Source: Fidelibacterota bacterium (GTDB taxonomy: Bacteria; Fidelibacterota; Marinisomatia; Marinisomatales; Marinisomataceae). From it: a stretch of 33,108 nt of DNA. Below are positions 10,384-23,324 of the stretch, piece by piece. The DNA lies in assembly GCA_019654715.1 (NCBI GenBank), contig BPEH01000008.1, positions 1 to 33,108 of the forward strand, in the 5' to 3' direction. The notes under the pieces are model-generated. The model was not told where the DNA came from and did no database searches. It was given only the letters and a program-made list of their open reading frames with translations. Positions within the stretch are counted from its first letter, which is position 1, and the number at the start of each line of letters is the position of its first letter. A program made the position numbers and the translations under genes.

Positions 10384-12483
10384 TAATTAACAGTTGTTTT
10401 TAAGAAAAGTTTTAAATACTCCGAGTTAAATCTTTCTTTGATTAATTTATTAATAGGTTTACTTAAATTTGCATCATTATCTATCATATCAAAAGCTTTC
10501 ATTCTTGCAAATCTAATTATCTTGCCATCGGTAACAAGATTAGCAATTCTAAATTTAATAAATCCACTTTGTTTTTCACCAAAAAATTCACCAGGACCTC
10601 TTAATCTCAAATCTTCATCCGCAATTTCAAATCCATTTCTTGTTTGAGTAAGAATTGATAATCTTTGTTTCGTATTTTCTGCACCACTATCACTACACAA
10701 AATACAATAACTTGTTAATAACCCTCGTCCAACTCTTCCACGCAATTGATGAATTTGACTTAACCCAAACCGTTCACAATTGTTAATCAATATAACAGAA
10801 GCATTAGGATTATCAATTCCAACTTCAATTACTGTTGTAGATATTAATATTTGGATTTGATTATCCATAAATTTTGTCATTATTTTATTTTTTTCATCTG
10901 CATCCAATTTTCCATGTATCAATCCAACTTTATAATCTTGAAAAACAGAATCTTTTAAATCCAAATATGATTGATTTGCAGCCTCTAAATCTTGTTTTTC
11001 AGTTTCCTCAATTAGGGGATAAACAATAATCGATTGTTCATTATTTTTAGCTTTTTCTATAATAAAATCATAGGCGGTATCGAGATTATTTCTCTGAATT
11101 TGTGATGTAAATATTTCTGGTCTATTCTTAGGAAGTTCATCAATAATAGATAAATCCATATCGCCATTATATGTAATAGCTAGTGTTCTAGGAATCGGAG
11201 TGGCTGTCATTGCTAAAAGGTTTGGAACTTTACATTTTTCTAAGAGGCGTTTTCTTTGGTTAACTCCAAATCGATGTTGTTCATCAATAATAACAAAACC
11301 AAGGTTGTTAAATGATACATCTTTTTGAAATAATGCATGAGTTCCGATTATAATCATTGCATCACCATCATTGATTTTTTTTAATGCCTTTTTTCTTTCA
11401 TTGGTTTTTAAACTACCAACTAAAAGTTCAGATTCTATCCCAATCTTTTTCAAAATTGTCTCTAAAATTTTTATATAATTGTTTTGCTAAAATATCAGTT
11501 GGAGCCATAATTGCAACCTGATAATTATTATCCACAACAACAGAAGATGCAAGTATGGAGACAATAGTTTTTCCGCATCCAACATCTCCTTGCAACATTC
11601 TATTCATAGGTTTTTCCAATAAGAAATCTTCGATAATTTCTCTTAATACACTTTTTTGACTATCGGTAAGATCAAAACTAAGGTTTTTAAGAATCATATT
11701 ATATTTTTGTGTTTTGAATTCAATAATATCAAATGTTTTTTCGTTAATTTTCTTTTTTCTCAAGGCTAATAATAGTTGAAGGAAAAAGTGTTCATCAAAT
11801 TTTAATCGATGAATTGCTTCTCTTGACTCATTAACATCTTGTGTAAAATGTACATTCCTAATAGCCTTATCAAGGCTACATATTTCGAATGATTCTAATT
11901 GTTCTTTGTTAAAGTGATCATTTATATTATCAATTGATTCTAGTGCTTGATAAATAATTTTTCTCATATTTCTGTTAGTCAATCCTGCATTTTTTAAATC
12001 TTCAGTTAAAGGATACACTGGAATCACAAATCCTGTACTTAGTGCTACTTCATTCTCATTAAGCTTATCATATTCAGGGTGTACAATCTGAAAACGTCCC
12101 CGATAATCAGCTACCTTCCCATGAATCGCAATAACTTCACCTTCTTGCAATGACTCCTTAATATAATCAACTCCTTTAAACCACATTAAATTGATTGATC
12201 CAGTAGAATCATAAAGCGTAGCAGTTAAAAAGGTACCACGTTTCATTTTTCTAAGACTTAAAGATTTGATTTTGCCAATTAAGTTTACTTCTAAATCAAT
12301 TGCAATAGAATCAATGGTCTGGATAGATGTTCTATCTAAATATTTTCTAGGAAAATAATAAAGTAGATCTTTGACGGTTTTAATCTCAACAGATTCAAAA
12401 GCTTTGGATCGTCTTGGACCTACTCCTTTTAAATATTGAACAGGTGTTTCTAATGAATTAGAAGAGTTATTTAGTTTCATCAA
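10383..12483 (-). CDS. recG: ATP-dependent DNA helicase RecG, one frameshift
   Basis: Branch-migrating helicase that reverses stalled forks and processes Holliday junctions. The wedge/OB domain comes first: TPVQYLKGVGPRRSKAFESV, then LLYYFPRKYLDRT. Helicase motifs follow: Walker A GDVGCGKT (usually GDVGSGKT), APTDILAKQLYKNF, DEQH box FVIIDEQHRFGVNQR, TATPIPRTLA, and in domain 2 LISTTVIEVGIDNPNASVIL and QIHQLRGRVGRG. A one-base indel near 11440-11450 separates two frames that join exactly at NFEK-IGIESELLVGSL. Rebuilt length is about 700 residues, normal for RecG. It begins 6 nt after the DUF4139 gene. Start could be Met1 or Met2 (MMKLNNSSN). Confidence 0.95.
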
Positions 12484-12489
12484 TAAACA

Positions 12490-13827
12490 TTATTTCCATT
12501 CTTTTTTATAAGTATAGGTAATTAATTGAGAACTGCCAGGTTCTACTTCTAATGGAAAATATATTGTTGACGCATCATCTTTAATATACATAGTTGAAGA
12601 TTCTTTTACTACCCAGTCTCCAATAATTCTTTCAACAACCTTGACTTTTATAGATACAGTAGATGTATTAATGACTTGAATTGATATAGTAGATTCTTCT
12701 ACTTTATTTTGGCGATCATAGTTTAAGATTCTTCGTTTACCAACAATATCAGAAGCTTTACCAGCATTAAATGATGCAGTTCCTCCCCTATATAATTGAT
12801 TTAAGTTATTTTTAGCTAAGAAACCAAGGGAACCATCAATGTTTCTCTCATATAAATAAGCTACTCCCGATGGCAATGGAAGATCTAAATTGTTTTCTTG
12901 AGAATTATCAAAAGAAATCTGGATGTCAAGCGGATCATCTCTCTGATCTTGCTCAGAATTATTAAATACATAGATTTTTTCATATGAAATATTTCTTTTA
13001 GGAATTAAAGGAAATTGGATTGTTTCTAAGGACTTTAAGTTGAGATCGTTCCCTAGATTGAAAACATAGAAATCTCCTAACTTTGTACCGTTTGGAGTCA
13101 TTGGAGCACTTACTGCTCTGCTACTTATAAAATCTCTTTTGACTCCTACCTGATTTAAAACTCCTTCAACAACATTAATATCTAAACCTAATAAATTAAC
13201 GTTAGAATGATTTACCACTTCCGCATCTACGCTTAATATTGCGCTAGTATCGTCTGTATTTAACTCTAGTTTATAAATTGGTTTCCAACTAAAACCAGAA
13301 CTCAAATATGTTAATTCAGCATTTATACTTTTTTCTTCATTAGAAAAAATTTCCCAAAAAATCTCAGGAGTAAATTTATTTGAAACATTATTTAATTTTA
13401 AATTTAAGTATTCAATACTCGATCTTTGAAATACCATTAATCCTTTATTAGTATTAATGGAAACACTGGAACCATTCACATCAAGAAGAGTTCCTTGAAT
13501 TGCTGAAGTACCTGTTGGTTTTAATTCTACTTGTGAACCAATATTATTTTTTAAATACACGTCACTTGAGTTAAAATTTCGATTCATTGTTTGAGATAAA
13601 ATTTGGACTCCTTCTAAATCAAGATTTGGTGAATCAAATACAATATTAGGGGATAAATTAGTAAAGCCTACTACGTTTCTACCACTTTGTAAATTCCAAG
13701 TAATAGGTTCTTTTAAGGTTGCAAAACCGTCTTTATAAATGGTGATGGTCCTATTATTTTGAAGATCACTAGCATTCTGAGAAAGCGCAATACCAGTAAA
13801 CAATAGTAATATTAACAACTTTTTCAT
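12490..13827 (-). CDS. Exported DUF4139 domain protein
   Basis: Intact 445-residue protein with a signal peptide ([17 protein letters not shown], cut around residue 17). The N-terminal part has the family opening ITIYKDGFATLKEPITWNLQ with SGRNVVGFTNLSP; the DUF4139 core includes AELTYLSSGFSWKPIYKLEL and LSVDAEVVNHSNVNLLGLDI; the C-terminus shows the beta-rich pattern STVSIKVKVVERIIGDWVV, then YFPLEVEPGSSQLITYTYKK. No catalytic residues are known for this family, and the role is probably periplasmic or surface-associated. Its ATG overlaps the valS stop by 4 nt, so it is translationally coupled to a tRNA synthetase, which says little about function. Confidence 0.8.
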   Translation of the reverse strand: MKKLLILLLFTGIALSQNASDLQNNRTITIYKDGFATLKEPITWNLQSGRNVVGFTNLSPNIVFDSPNLDLEGVQILSQTMNRNFNSSDVYLKNNIGSQVELKPTGTSAIQGTLLDVNGSSVSINTNKGLMVFQRSSIEYLNLKLNNVSNKFTPEIFWEIFSNEEKSINAELTYLSSGFSWKPIYKLELNTDDTSAILSVDAEVVNHSNVNLLGLDINVVEGVLNQVGVKRDFISSRAVSAPMTPNGTKLGDFYVFNLGNDLNLKSLETIQFPLIPKRNISYEKIYVFNNSEQDQRDDPLDIQISFDNSQENNLDLPLPSGVAYLYERNIDGSLGFLAKNNLNQLYRGGTASFNAGKASDIVGKRRILNYDRQNKVEESTISIQVINTSTVSIKVKVVERIIGDWVVKESSTMYIKDDASTIYFPLEVEPGSSQLITYTYKKEWK

Positions 13828-16449
13828 TTTAACATCGCAATATTGTCAATTATTTTATCTCTTTCAACAATAAAATCATTCAATTTGTTTTTTTCATTGT
13901 TTACAATATTTTCAGGAGCTTTATCAATAAATGATTTATTTTTTAATTTCTTCTCAATAGCATTGATAAAATCTTTCACTTCATTAAGTCGTTTAGTAAG
14001 TCTTTTAATTTCAGAATCCGTATCTACCAAATCTCCTAGTGGAACATAAGCAACACATTTTTTACAAATTCCCACAGCAGATTTCTTTGGTTTTTTAATA
14101 TTTAAATCTATTTCTAGATTGTCAATTTTTGAGAGGGAAGTAATTGTATCTTTTAAATCCTCAAACAATTTTTTATCATCTGCATTATTTACAGAAATAA
14201 GGACATCAATTTTTTTGGAAGGAAGTATATTTAATTCTGATCGTATGGTTCTAACTGATGTAACTATTTCTTTCAATGTTGACATTGTTTCTGAATCGTC
14301 AACAATACTCTCTTCATTTAACTGTGGCCATTCACTGATAATAATATCATTATCTGATTTACTTTTTAGATAACTCCAAATTTCTTCAGTAATAAATGGT
14401 GATACAGGATGTAATAATAATAAAATCTTTTTTAGCACATCTTTTGATAAAATATAAGTATTGTTTCTTATAGTCTGATCATCGCTTTGGAAATTGATTT
14501 TGGCAAGTTCAATATACCAATCACAAAATTCACTCCACGTAAATTCATAAATTACCTTAATTGCTTCGTTGAATTGGTACGAATCATAGTAAGCATTAAC
14601 TTTTTTAATTGTTTTGTCTAGTTCACTTAAAATCCATTCATCCTGGAAAGCTAATTTATCGTTGTTAAGCGAATCATTAAAATTCTCATCATGATTTAAC
14701 ATAATAAATCGACTAGCATTCCATATTTTACTCATAAAATTGCGACCTATTTCAAGCCCACTTTCAGAAAAATAAACATCTGATCCTTGTGGAGACATAA
14801 GCATGACTGAGAATCGAGTCGCATCAGTTCCATATTTATTAAATAGTCCAATTGGATCAGGAGAATTTCCAAGAGATTTACTAAACTTTCTTCCTTGTTC
14901 ATCTCTTAAGATGCTTGTGAAGTATACATCTTTAAATGGTGCTTCTCCCATAAATTCGAAACCAGACATAATCATCCTTGCAACCCAAAAGAATATAATA
15001 TCTGGTCCTGTTACCAAAGCACTGGTTGGATAGTAATGTGTTTTTTCTTCTTCTGGCCAATTATGGACGGCAAATGGCCATAGCCAAGAACTAAACCATG
15101 TATCTAATACATCAGTATCTTGTTCCCAATTATCGATATCTTTTGGTGGAGTAGTAGAAATAAACCAATTTTCTTTTTTACTATGATCAGAATCCTTTTT
15201 ATACCATACTGGGATACGATGCCCCCAATAAAGTTGACGACTAATACACCAATCCTGAATATTATCCATCCAATGATCATACGTTTTTACCCAATGATTT
15301 GGATAAAAATTAATCTCTCCTTTTTTAACAGATTTAATAGCAGGTTTAGCAAGTTCTTTCATTTTTAAAAACCATTGATCTGAAAGATAATATTCGATAG
15401 GAACGTTTCCTCTTTCTGAAAAACCTACTTTGTGCATATAATCTTCTTCTTTTAAGAGACAATTATCTTTCTTTAAATCATCAATAACTTTCTTCCTAGC
15501 ATCTTCCCTTGTTAAACCAACATATTCTTTTGGAGCATTTGAGTTAATAGAACCATCGGGATTCATTACATTCACCATATCTAGAGAATGTTCTAAACCA
15601 ACATTGTAATCATTTGGATCATGAGCAGGAGTAATTTTGACACAACCAGTTCCAAATTCTGGATCAACCATTTTATCTGCAATAATTGGTATCTTTCTTC
15701 CTACAATTGGTAAAATTGCATTACTTCCAATTAAATCTTTAAAACGTTTATCAGATGGATTCACAGCTACTGCTACATCTCCAAGCATTGTTTCTGGTCT
15801 GGTCGTTGCAATCTCAATAAATGAATCAGAATTCTCTATTGCATATTTGATATACCATAATTTGCCATTGACTTCTTTAAAAATAACTTCTTCATCACTA
15901 AGTGCTGTTTGTGATTTTGGACACCAATTTACTAATCTGTTCCCTTTGTAAATCAATCCTTTATCAAATAATCGAACAAAAGATTCAAGGACGGCTTCAG
16001 AATACTTATCATCCATTGTAAAGTTGAGTTTATCCCAATCACAGGAACATCCCAATTTTTGCAATTGGTTAATAATAATGCCACCATACTTTTCTTTCCA
16101 CTCCCATGCATGTTCTAAGAATTCTTCTCTAGAAATATCTTTTTTATCAATTCCTTTTTCTTGAAGCATTTTTGCTTTCCTTTGATTCGGTAGCGATAGA
16201 TGCATGGTCAGTTCCAGGAACCCAACAAGCATTTTTCCCTTCCATTCTTGCTTTTCGTATTAGAATATCTTGAATCGTGTTATTTAAGACATGGCCCATC
16301 GTCAATTTACCAGTCACATTTGGTGGAGGAATGACAATAGTATAGTGATTATCAGAAGGTCGGCTGGAAAAATAGTCTTTTTCTAACCAATGTTTATACC
16401 ATCTATCTTCTAACTCAGAAGGAGAATATTTTTTATCTAATAATTTCAT
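13824..16449 (-). CDS. valS: Valyl-tRNA synthetase, one frameshift
   Basis: Class Ia synthetase charging tRNA-Val. The start is [20 protein letters not shown]. The HIGH-like motif sits in [20 protein letters not shown] and is followed by [15 protein letters not shown] one-base insertion near 16185 then breaks the frame, which resumes as [19 protein letters not shown]. The editing domain includes [17 protein letters not shown]; the catalytic loop KMSKS reads KFSKS in [18 protein letters not shown]. The C-terminal coiled-coil arm ([20 protein letters not shown]) is present. Rebuilt length is about 875 residues, typical of ValS. Its ATG overlaps the upstream hexomutase stop by 4 nt. No T-box or other leader is visible. 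Confidence 0.96.
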
Positions 16450-17765
16450 TTCAAATAATCTTTTAATGTCTGAATTAAACTATTTACTTCACTTTCTGTT
16501 TTTGCTTCAGCAAAGATTCTAATTATTGGTTCAGTATTGGATTTTCTGATATGAATCCACTTTTTAGACCAACTAAATTTAATCCCATCATCTCTATTAA
16601 TTTCGTCACAATCAAATAGAGTAGCAAGGTTATCAAAATCAACATCTTTTGAATCATTTAAGGTAATCTTATCTTTAAGAAAAACATATTCAGGAATTTC
16701 AGCAATGATTTCATTAATAGATTGATTGGTTAAATCTAAAAGATTCAATACCATTGCTACAGCAACCAAAGAATCTCTTCCAAGGTGCACTTCTTCCAGA
16801 ATTACACCACCATTACCTTCTCCCCCAATTGAAATGTTTAATTCTTTCATTTTTTGAACAACATGAGCTTCACCGATTTTAGTTCTAATTGAACCTGATG
16901 AAATATCATCAATCATTTTTGATGTAGATAAATTTGTTACTATCATACTCTTTTGGTGGTTAATAAAATTTTTAAATGCTAAAACTAAAGTATATTCTTC
17001 TCCAATAGCTTTACCTTTATTAGAAACTATAGATAACCTATCTCCATCTGGATCAGTAGCAAATCCAATATCAGCACCTACTTCTAAAACCTTGTTTTCT
17101 AAATCTTTCAAATTATGAGCAAGCGGTTCAGGAATACGAGTAAAATTGCCATCTCCATTACAATTAATTGTTTCTACATCACATCCTAGTTCTCTACATA
17201 ATTGTGGTAAAATAGTTGAACCTGCTCCATTTACGGCATCTATTACTACTTTCATTTTTTTTGAATGTATTTTATCTGGCTCGATACATGAAGCTGAAAG
17301 TACTTTATTAATATGCTCTTCATCTGCAGAATTATAGTATGATGCTTTACCAGCAACCTCTGCTTTATCTAAAACATCTTCATTGTCAACAGATGCAAAC
17401 AACTTATCGCATTGATCTGGAGATAAAAATGTACCATCTTTTTGTAAAAATTTTAATCCATTGTATTCTGTTGGATTGTGGCTTGCTGTAATAACAATCC
17501 CTCCATTATATTGTTCTTTTTCTGTCATTAATTGCATAGTAGGAGTGGTAGCTAAATCACAATTATCAACATTAACTCCATATTTAGTTAAAGAATCAAC
17601 AACCCATTGTGACATTTCTTTTCCAGATTGTCTTCCATCTCTTCCTAGCACACAATATGTAATCTTTTGAGTTAAAATAAATGAGGTAATATATTGATCG
17701 ATTATTCCAGAATTAAAGTCATCTTCAACGACCCCTCTAAGACCAGATGCACTTCTTATAAGCAT
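16446..17765 (-). CDS. Phosphohexomutase (phosphoglucosamine/phosphomannomutase family)
   Basis: Interconverts hexose-6-phosphate and hexose-1-phosphate, feeding cell-wall (GlcN-1-P) or polysaccharide (Man/Glc-1-P) synthesis. All four signatures are seen: phosphoserine loop ITASHNP (Ser95), metal loop DPDGDRLS (238-245), sugar-specificity loop GGEGNGGVI (314-322), and phosphate loop [10 protein letters not shown] near residue 410. The GGEGNGG form is the one common in archaeal and FCB members rather than the GEQSGH of E. coli GlmM, so GlmM versus ManB cannot be decided here. The 439-residue length is normal and the gene is intact. It starts 52 nt after rpsU and overlaps valS by 4 nt. Confidence 0.88.
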   Translation of the reverse strand: MLIRSASGLRGVVEDDFNSGIIDQYITSFILTQKITYCVLGRDGRQSGKEMSQWVVDSLTKYGVNVDNCDLATTPTMQLMTEKEQYNGGIVITASHNPTEYNGLKFLQKDGTFLSPDQCDKLFASVDNEDVLDKAEVAGKASYYNSADEEHINKVLSASCIEPDKIHSKKMKVVIDAVNGAGSTILPQLCRELGCDVETINCNGDGNFTRIPEPLAHNLKDLENKVLEVGADIGFATDPDGDRLSIVSNKGKAIGEEYTLVLAFKNFINHQKSMIVTNLSTSKMIDDISSGSIRTKIGEAHVVQKMKELNISIGGEGNGGVILEEVHLGRDSLVAVAMVLNLLDLTNQSINEIIAEIPEYVFLKDKITLNDSKDVDFDNLATLFDCDEINRDDGIKFSWSKKWIHIRKSNTEPIIRIFAEAKTESEVNSLIQTLKDYLK

Positions 17766-17817
17766 AATAGGAGATTAGAACATTTTTTGGAAAAGATAAA
17801 GGGTGTTATGATATTAA

Positions 17818-18015
17818 TTATCGATTAATGAATTTTGAAAGTCGTGAAATACGTCTCAAAGTTTGCTTTCTAGCAATTCTTTTAGTAACACTTGGTTTTT
17901 CATAAAAAGATTTTCTTTTTACGTCTTTTAGAACTCCAGAACGTTCCCATTTCTTCTTGAAACGTCTTAAGGCCTTCTCAAGTGATTCGTTATCTCTTAC
18001 GTTTATCTCAATCAT
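17818..18015 (-). CDS. rpsU: 30S ribosomal protein bS21
   Basis: Complete 65-residue bS21, which acts near the anti-Shine-Dalgarno end of 16S rRNA. The family pattern is clear: IEINVRDNESLEKALRRFKK, then a Lys/Arg-rich helix (KRKSFYEKPSVTKRIARKQ) ending LRRISRLSKFINR. It lies 37 nt after rsmA and 52 nt before the hexomutase, the widest gaps in this array, so it may have its own promoter or processing site; I see none strong enough to call. Confidence 0.95.
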   Translation of the reverse strand: MIEINVRDNESLEKALRRFKKKWERSGVLKDVKRKSFYEKPSVTKRIARKQTLRRISRLSKFINR

Positions 18016-18052
18016 AGTTCGGAAACTTAGTGAAAAAAATCAGAAATGCCAA

Positions 18053-18815
18053 TTATGATATAATATTGTTGGAAATTTCAATAAAATCTTCAACGCTAAG
18101 CTGTTCTGGTCTTTCAGTAAAATCTATACCACAATTTTTTATATCAATATTAAGAGACGACAGAGAATTTCTTAACATTTTTCTTCTTTGGTTAAATGCC
18201 ATCCTCACAACTTGATCAAAAGACTTTAGATTAATATTATGATGAGAAGAATTTTCCTTCTTAATAATTTCAATAAAAGCAGATTGTACTTTTGGTTTTG
18301 GTAAAAACACATTTGGAGAAATCAAAAAACAAATTTTAATATCAAAATATAAACTGGTCATTACAGTGAGCCTACTATAATCTTTGGTACCAATTTTGGC
18401 AGTTAATCGTTGTGCCAGCTCTTTTTGAACCATAAGATAAGCTCGATTCCAACTAGCTAAATACTTAATAAGCCAAAAAACAATAGGTGAAGTAATATTA
18501 TAAGGGAATATTGCCTATCACAACAGGGTTTTCAATATCAAGAGTAGGTAAATCAACTTTTAAAATATCTTGATTGATAATCTCAGCTTGTGAAAGCTTA
18601 TTATGTTGTTTTAATATTGCAATTAAATCACGATCAATCTCTACCATATGCAGTTCATTGCAAATACCTACTAATTTTTCGCTTAATGCCCCTTGTCCAG
18701 GTCCTATTTCTAAAACATTTTCATTAGAATCAATTTTGACATTATTAATAATTTTCTCTAAGAGATTATTATCAACTAAAAAATTTTGACCCCACTTTTT
18801 TTTAGCAAATACCAT
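18053..18815 (-). CDS. rsmA: 16S rRNA dimethyladenosine transferase RsmA (KsgA), frameshifted
   Basis: Methylates the two adjacent adenosines in the 3' terminal hairpin of 16S rRNA using SAM. The N-terminus reads FAKKKWGQNFLVDNNLLEKI; SAM motif I is VLEIGPGQGALSEKL, followed by MVEIDRDLIAIL and the catalytic motif starting VVIGNIP. A one-base indel at about 18500 breaks the frame just inside the expected NIPYNI; it resumes as FWLIKYLASWNRAYLMVQKE. Beyond this are PNVFLPKPKVQSAFIEI and the C-terminal VRMAFNQRRKMLRNSLSSL. Rebuilt length is about 254 residues, normal. It starts 3 nt after tatD; the metG-tatD-rsmA order is conserved in many bacteria, including Bacillus. Confidence 0.94.
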
Positions 18816-18818
18816 TAG

Positions 18819-19579
18819 TTAAGTAATATTAAAAAAGTTCATTGCATTGTTTGTAGTTTCTTGAGCGATTTTTTCAAGTGGTATGTCCAGAAAATCTGAC
18901 AAATATAGCGCAATATCACGAACACGTTTTGGTTCGTTTGGTTTACCTCTAAAAGACTGTGGACTTAAAAAAGGACAATCTGTCTCTAGAACAAAATCTT
19001 TTAAATCAATCTCTTGAATGGCAGAACGATTAATAGAATTCTTAAAAGTTACATTCCCAGAAAAAGATAATAATATATCTAAATCAATTAGTTGCCGTGC
19101 AAAATTAATATCGCTTGAAAAACAATGTGATAATGCTTTTTCAAATGAGTGTTGTTTTAAAATATCTAATATTTCCTTATCTGCATCACGATTATGAAAG
19201 ATAATGGGCATTGAAAGTGATTCTGCTAGTTCCATTTGTTCTATCATTACTCTTTTCTGCACATCCGCTGGAGATAGGTTTCTATAGTGATCGATACCAA
19301 TTTCTCCAACTGCAACTACTTTTTTACTATTTAATGCAAGTTCTTCAAGAGATTTTAGGTAATTTTTTTCTACACTCTTTGAATCATGAGGATGAACACC
19401 GACAGCTGCATAAACACAATCATATTTATTGGCAATATCAACTGATTTCTTAGATGTGTTAACATCTGTACCAATACAAATAACCTTATTAACTTCATTT
19501 TTTTGTGCATCATCTAAAACATCATCTAATCTGTTATACATTGAATCATAATATAGATGTGCATGTGTGTCGATTAGTG

Positions 19580-19583
<4 letters not shown>
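18819..19583 (-). CDS. tatD: TatD-family metal-dependent DNase
   Basis: Intact 254-residue TIM-barrel hydrolase of the TatD/YcfH family. Metal ligands are visible as IDTHAHL at the N-terminus, VGEIGIDHYR, IIFHNRDAD, ALSHCFSSD and LETDCPFLSP. VGVHPHDS is the usual second signature. The family has 3'-5' exonuclease activity and some members process rRNA or tRNA ends; the precise role here is unknown. Its ATG overlaps the metG stop by 4 nt and rsmA follows 3 nt after its stop. Confidence 0.93.
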
Positions 19584-21061
<1,478 letters not shown>

Positions 21062-22126
21062 TTAATTTAAATAGTTATGACTATTTATAACCATATTCAT
21101 TAAAGATAATTTTGGTGAAGTATTTGACGCAATATTACCTAAAAAATATTCTATTTCTTTTGCAAGCATTATTAAATCACAATTATTATGATTATTCATA
21201 AAATCCTTACTAGCATTAGAAAAATCATCCCATTCAAATTTTGGTTCAATAGATTTTTTAATATGATCTGTATGTTCAAGCCATTTTTTAATTAAATGAA
21301 AGTTAAAGTAAAATTTTTGTCGATTTGTATTGAAATCCAGTAACATTTCTTCACAAAATATTATAACAGCTTCTGAATTGTTGTATTCAATACATTTGAT
21401 ATACTTTTCAATCATATCTACAACGGAATTTTTTGAGTAATTATTGAAAATATCAATGAGACCTAGATTATTATCAGATAAAAATGATAATATTTCAAAT
21501 TCAAAGTCACCTGTTCTTTTTAGATAAGATTTTAGGTTTGTATTACTAATTTTTGGAACATTGATTGATTGACAACGAGATTGGATAGTCGAAGGTAAAT
21601 TTTTAATAAAATCTGTTACCAATATAAAAGAAGTATTTTGAGGAGGTTCTTCTAATATCTTTAATAAAGCATTCGCTGATTCAGCTGAACCCTGTGACAA
21701 ATAATGTGCATCAAAAATAATAATAACTTTTTTACCATCACTTTTAAAAAAAATATTTTGTTTTAAATTTTTTAAAACAACCAAAGGTATATTTTGACTA
21801 TCAGACAATTTAATTTTCTTTAATGGAAATAATAATTTTTCTCTCCAATAATGGTTCCATTCTTGATATTCTTTCTGATCAATTTTACTACTTTTAAGAA
21901 GATTGAGATAAAAATCACTATTGCCAGGAATAACTAAAAAAATATTTGGATTATTAATAAACTCATCATGATCAAAACCTGTAAGCAAGCTACAGAACTG
22001 TAAAGCAAGCGCTTCTTTTCCTGAACCTTTTGGACCATGTAAGAGATAAGCATTACTTACTTTGTTGCTTTTAACAATCGTTTGAATTTTATCAGAAATT
22101 ACAGGTTGTAAATTATCTATATCCAT
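21062..22126 (-). CDS. holB: DNA polymerase III delta' subunit (clamp-loader AAA+)
   Basis: Clamp-loader subunit of the replicase; 354 residues, intact. AAA+ features are Walker A GPKGSGKE (residues 31-38, with Glu instead of Ser/Thr after Lys), Walker B VIIIFDAHYLS, ESANALLKILEEPPQNTSFI, and the SRC motif in STIQSRCQSINVP. The changed Walker A fits delta', which commonly does not hydrolyse ATP. The four zinc-site cysteines of longer DnaX proteins are absent, supporting HolB over DnaX. The start overlaps the upstream EnvC-like gene by 14 nt, and metG follows after 3 nt. Confidence 0.88.
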   Translation of the reverse strand: MDIDNLQPVISDKIQTIVKSNKVSNAYLLHGPKGSGKEALALQFCSLLTGFDHDEFINNPNIFLVIPGNSDFYLNLLKSSKIDQKEYQEWNHYWREKLLFPLKKIKLSDSQNIPLVVLKNLKQNIFFKSDGKKVIIIFDAHYLSQGSAESANALLKILEEPPQNTSFILVTDFIKNLPSTIQSRCQSINVPKISNTNLKSYLKRTGDFEFEILSFLSDNNLGLIDIFNNYSKNSVVDMIEKYIKCIEYNNSEAVIIFCEEMLLDFNTNRQKFYFNFHLIKKWLEHTDHIKKSIEPKFEWDDFSNASKDFMNNHNNCDLIMLAKEIEYFLGNIASNTSPKLSLMNMVINSHNYLN

Positions 22127-23294
22127 CTCTTAACCATTCTTTTGGATTCAGCGTTTGATTATTCCCCCAAATTTCAAAATGAACAACTTGACTCTCCTGA
22201 GAAATAAATCCAATCCTTTGTCCTTCTTTAACTAACATATTTTTTGTAACTAATAAATTATCTAAATGAGTAAATACTGTAAAATATCCATCATTATGAT
22301 CTACAATAACTGTTGTTCCATAACCTGAAATAAATGTAATGGTTGTAACAAGACCATCAAATACTGATCTAACAGATGCATTTGGGTTTGCTGCAATATC
22401 AACCCCCGGATTATGAAGAGTTGTATTTAATTTTGGATTCCATTGCGGTCCAAAACCTTTAACTATTTTACCATCAACAGGCCAAATTAATTTACCTTTA
22501 AATTCTTTAATATTTGATCTTATCTTTTTAAGCTGATTTAATTGTTCTGTATCATATTGTTTTTTCTGTTCTAAAATTGTTTTTCTAAGCTGTTCTAACG
22601 CATTAATTTGAGTGTTCTGTTTGGTAATTTCTTCTTGAATTGACTGTTTTTCTTTTTGCAATTCAACTAAAAGTTTTTCTTGATATTTTTTCTTTTTATC
22701 TAATGAATTCAGTTCATTTTCTTTTGATTTTTTATCACTATCAGCGTTATTCAATAATTGTTTTATTTCTATTTTCTTTTTTTTATTGTAAAACTGAGTT
22801 GTTTTGAGTTTACCTAACATTTCTCGATTGATATTTGATAAAATATTATAATATTTAATACGATATACTGCTTGACTAAAACTATTAGCAGTGAATATAG
22901 AGTTATTCATTTTAGTATCTTTTTTCTTATAAATATTGATTGATCTTTCTTTATAATTATCCTTAATAGTTAAAATTTCTTTATTATTTTTATCAACTGC
23001 AGTTTGAAGATTAGTCAATTGCAAATTATAAAGATTAAGTTTTTTATTGTACGCAGTAATTAAGTTTTTTGAATCTCTTATGTTTCTTTTTGTAATTGAT
23101 AATAATTGACTTGTTGTTTTTTCTTGAGATGTTACTTTTTGGATTTCTTCATTATTTTTTTTGATGGATGCCTGTAATAATTGAATTTGTTTCTCTGTAT
23201 CTTCTATTTCTTCTTCAAAATTTCTTTCTTGTGCAAATAAGAATCCAATTGAAAAAAGGAAAAAAACTAATAGAATTAATTTGTGTTTATTCAT
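22113..23294 (-). CDS. EnvC-like coiled-coil protein with M23 (LytM) domain
   Basis: Periplasmic protein of 393 residues: signal peptide (LILLVFFLFSIGFLFAQ), long coiled coil over about residues 24-260 rich in Lys, Glu and Gln, and a C-terminal M23/LytM domain (267-393: LIWPVDGKIVKGFGPQW onward). Zinc ligands corresponding to LytM His210, Asp214 and His293 look present (His294, Asp299, His372) and FTHLD supplies the His260 equivalent (His343). However the HxH motif near the end reads VVHFEIW, so the first, catalytic His is Val370. This architecture matches EnvC/NlpD-type activators of cell-wall amidases, which may lack hydrolytic activity. It heads the 13-gene array, and its start is 30 nt from a divergent gene. 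Confidence 0.85.
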   Translation of the reverse strand: MNKHKLILLVFFLFSIGFLFAQERNFEEEIEDTEKQIQLLQASIKKNNEEIQKVTSQEKTTSQLLSITKRNIRDSKNLITAYNKKLNLYNLQLTNLQTAVDKNNKEILTIKDNYKERSINIYKKKDTKMNNSIFTANSFSQAVYRIKYYNILSNINREMLGKLKTTQFYNKKKKIEIKQLLNNADSDKKSKENELNSLDKKKKYQEKLLVELQKEKQSIQEEITKQNTQINALEQLRKTILEQKKQYDTEQLNQLKKIRSNIKEFKGKLIWPVDGKIVKGFGPQWNPKLNTTLHNPGVDIAANPNASVRSVFDGLVTTITFISGYGTTVIVDHNDGYFTVFTHLDNLLVTKNMLVKEGQRIGFISQESQVVHFEIWGNNQTLNPKEWLRDGYR

Positions 23295-23324
23295 TTAAAG
23301 AAAATTAAAGCCTAAATTATAAAA

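Noticed and set aside
14119-14373. Open frames antisense to valS (also at 15120-15368 and 15637-15951).
   Set aside because: They lie wholly within a well-conserved synthetase gene, resemble no family, and follow from the codon bias of the opposite strand.
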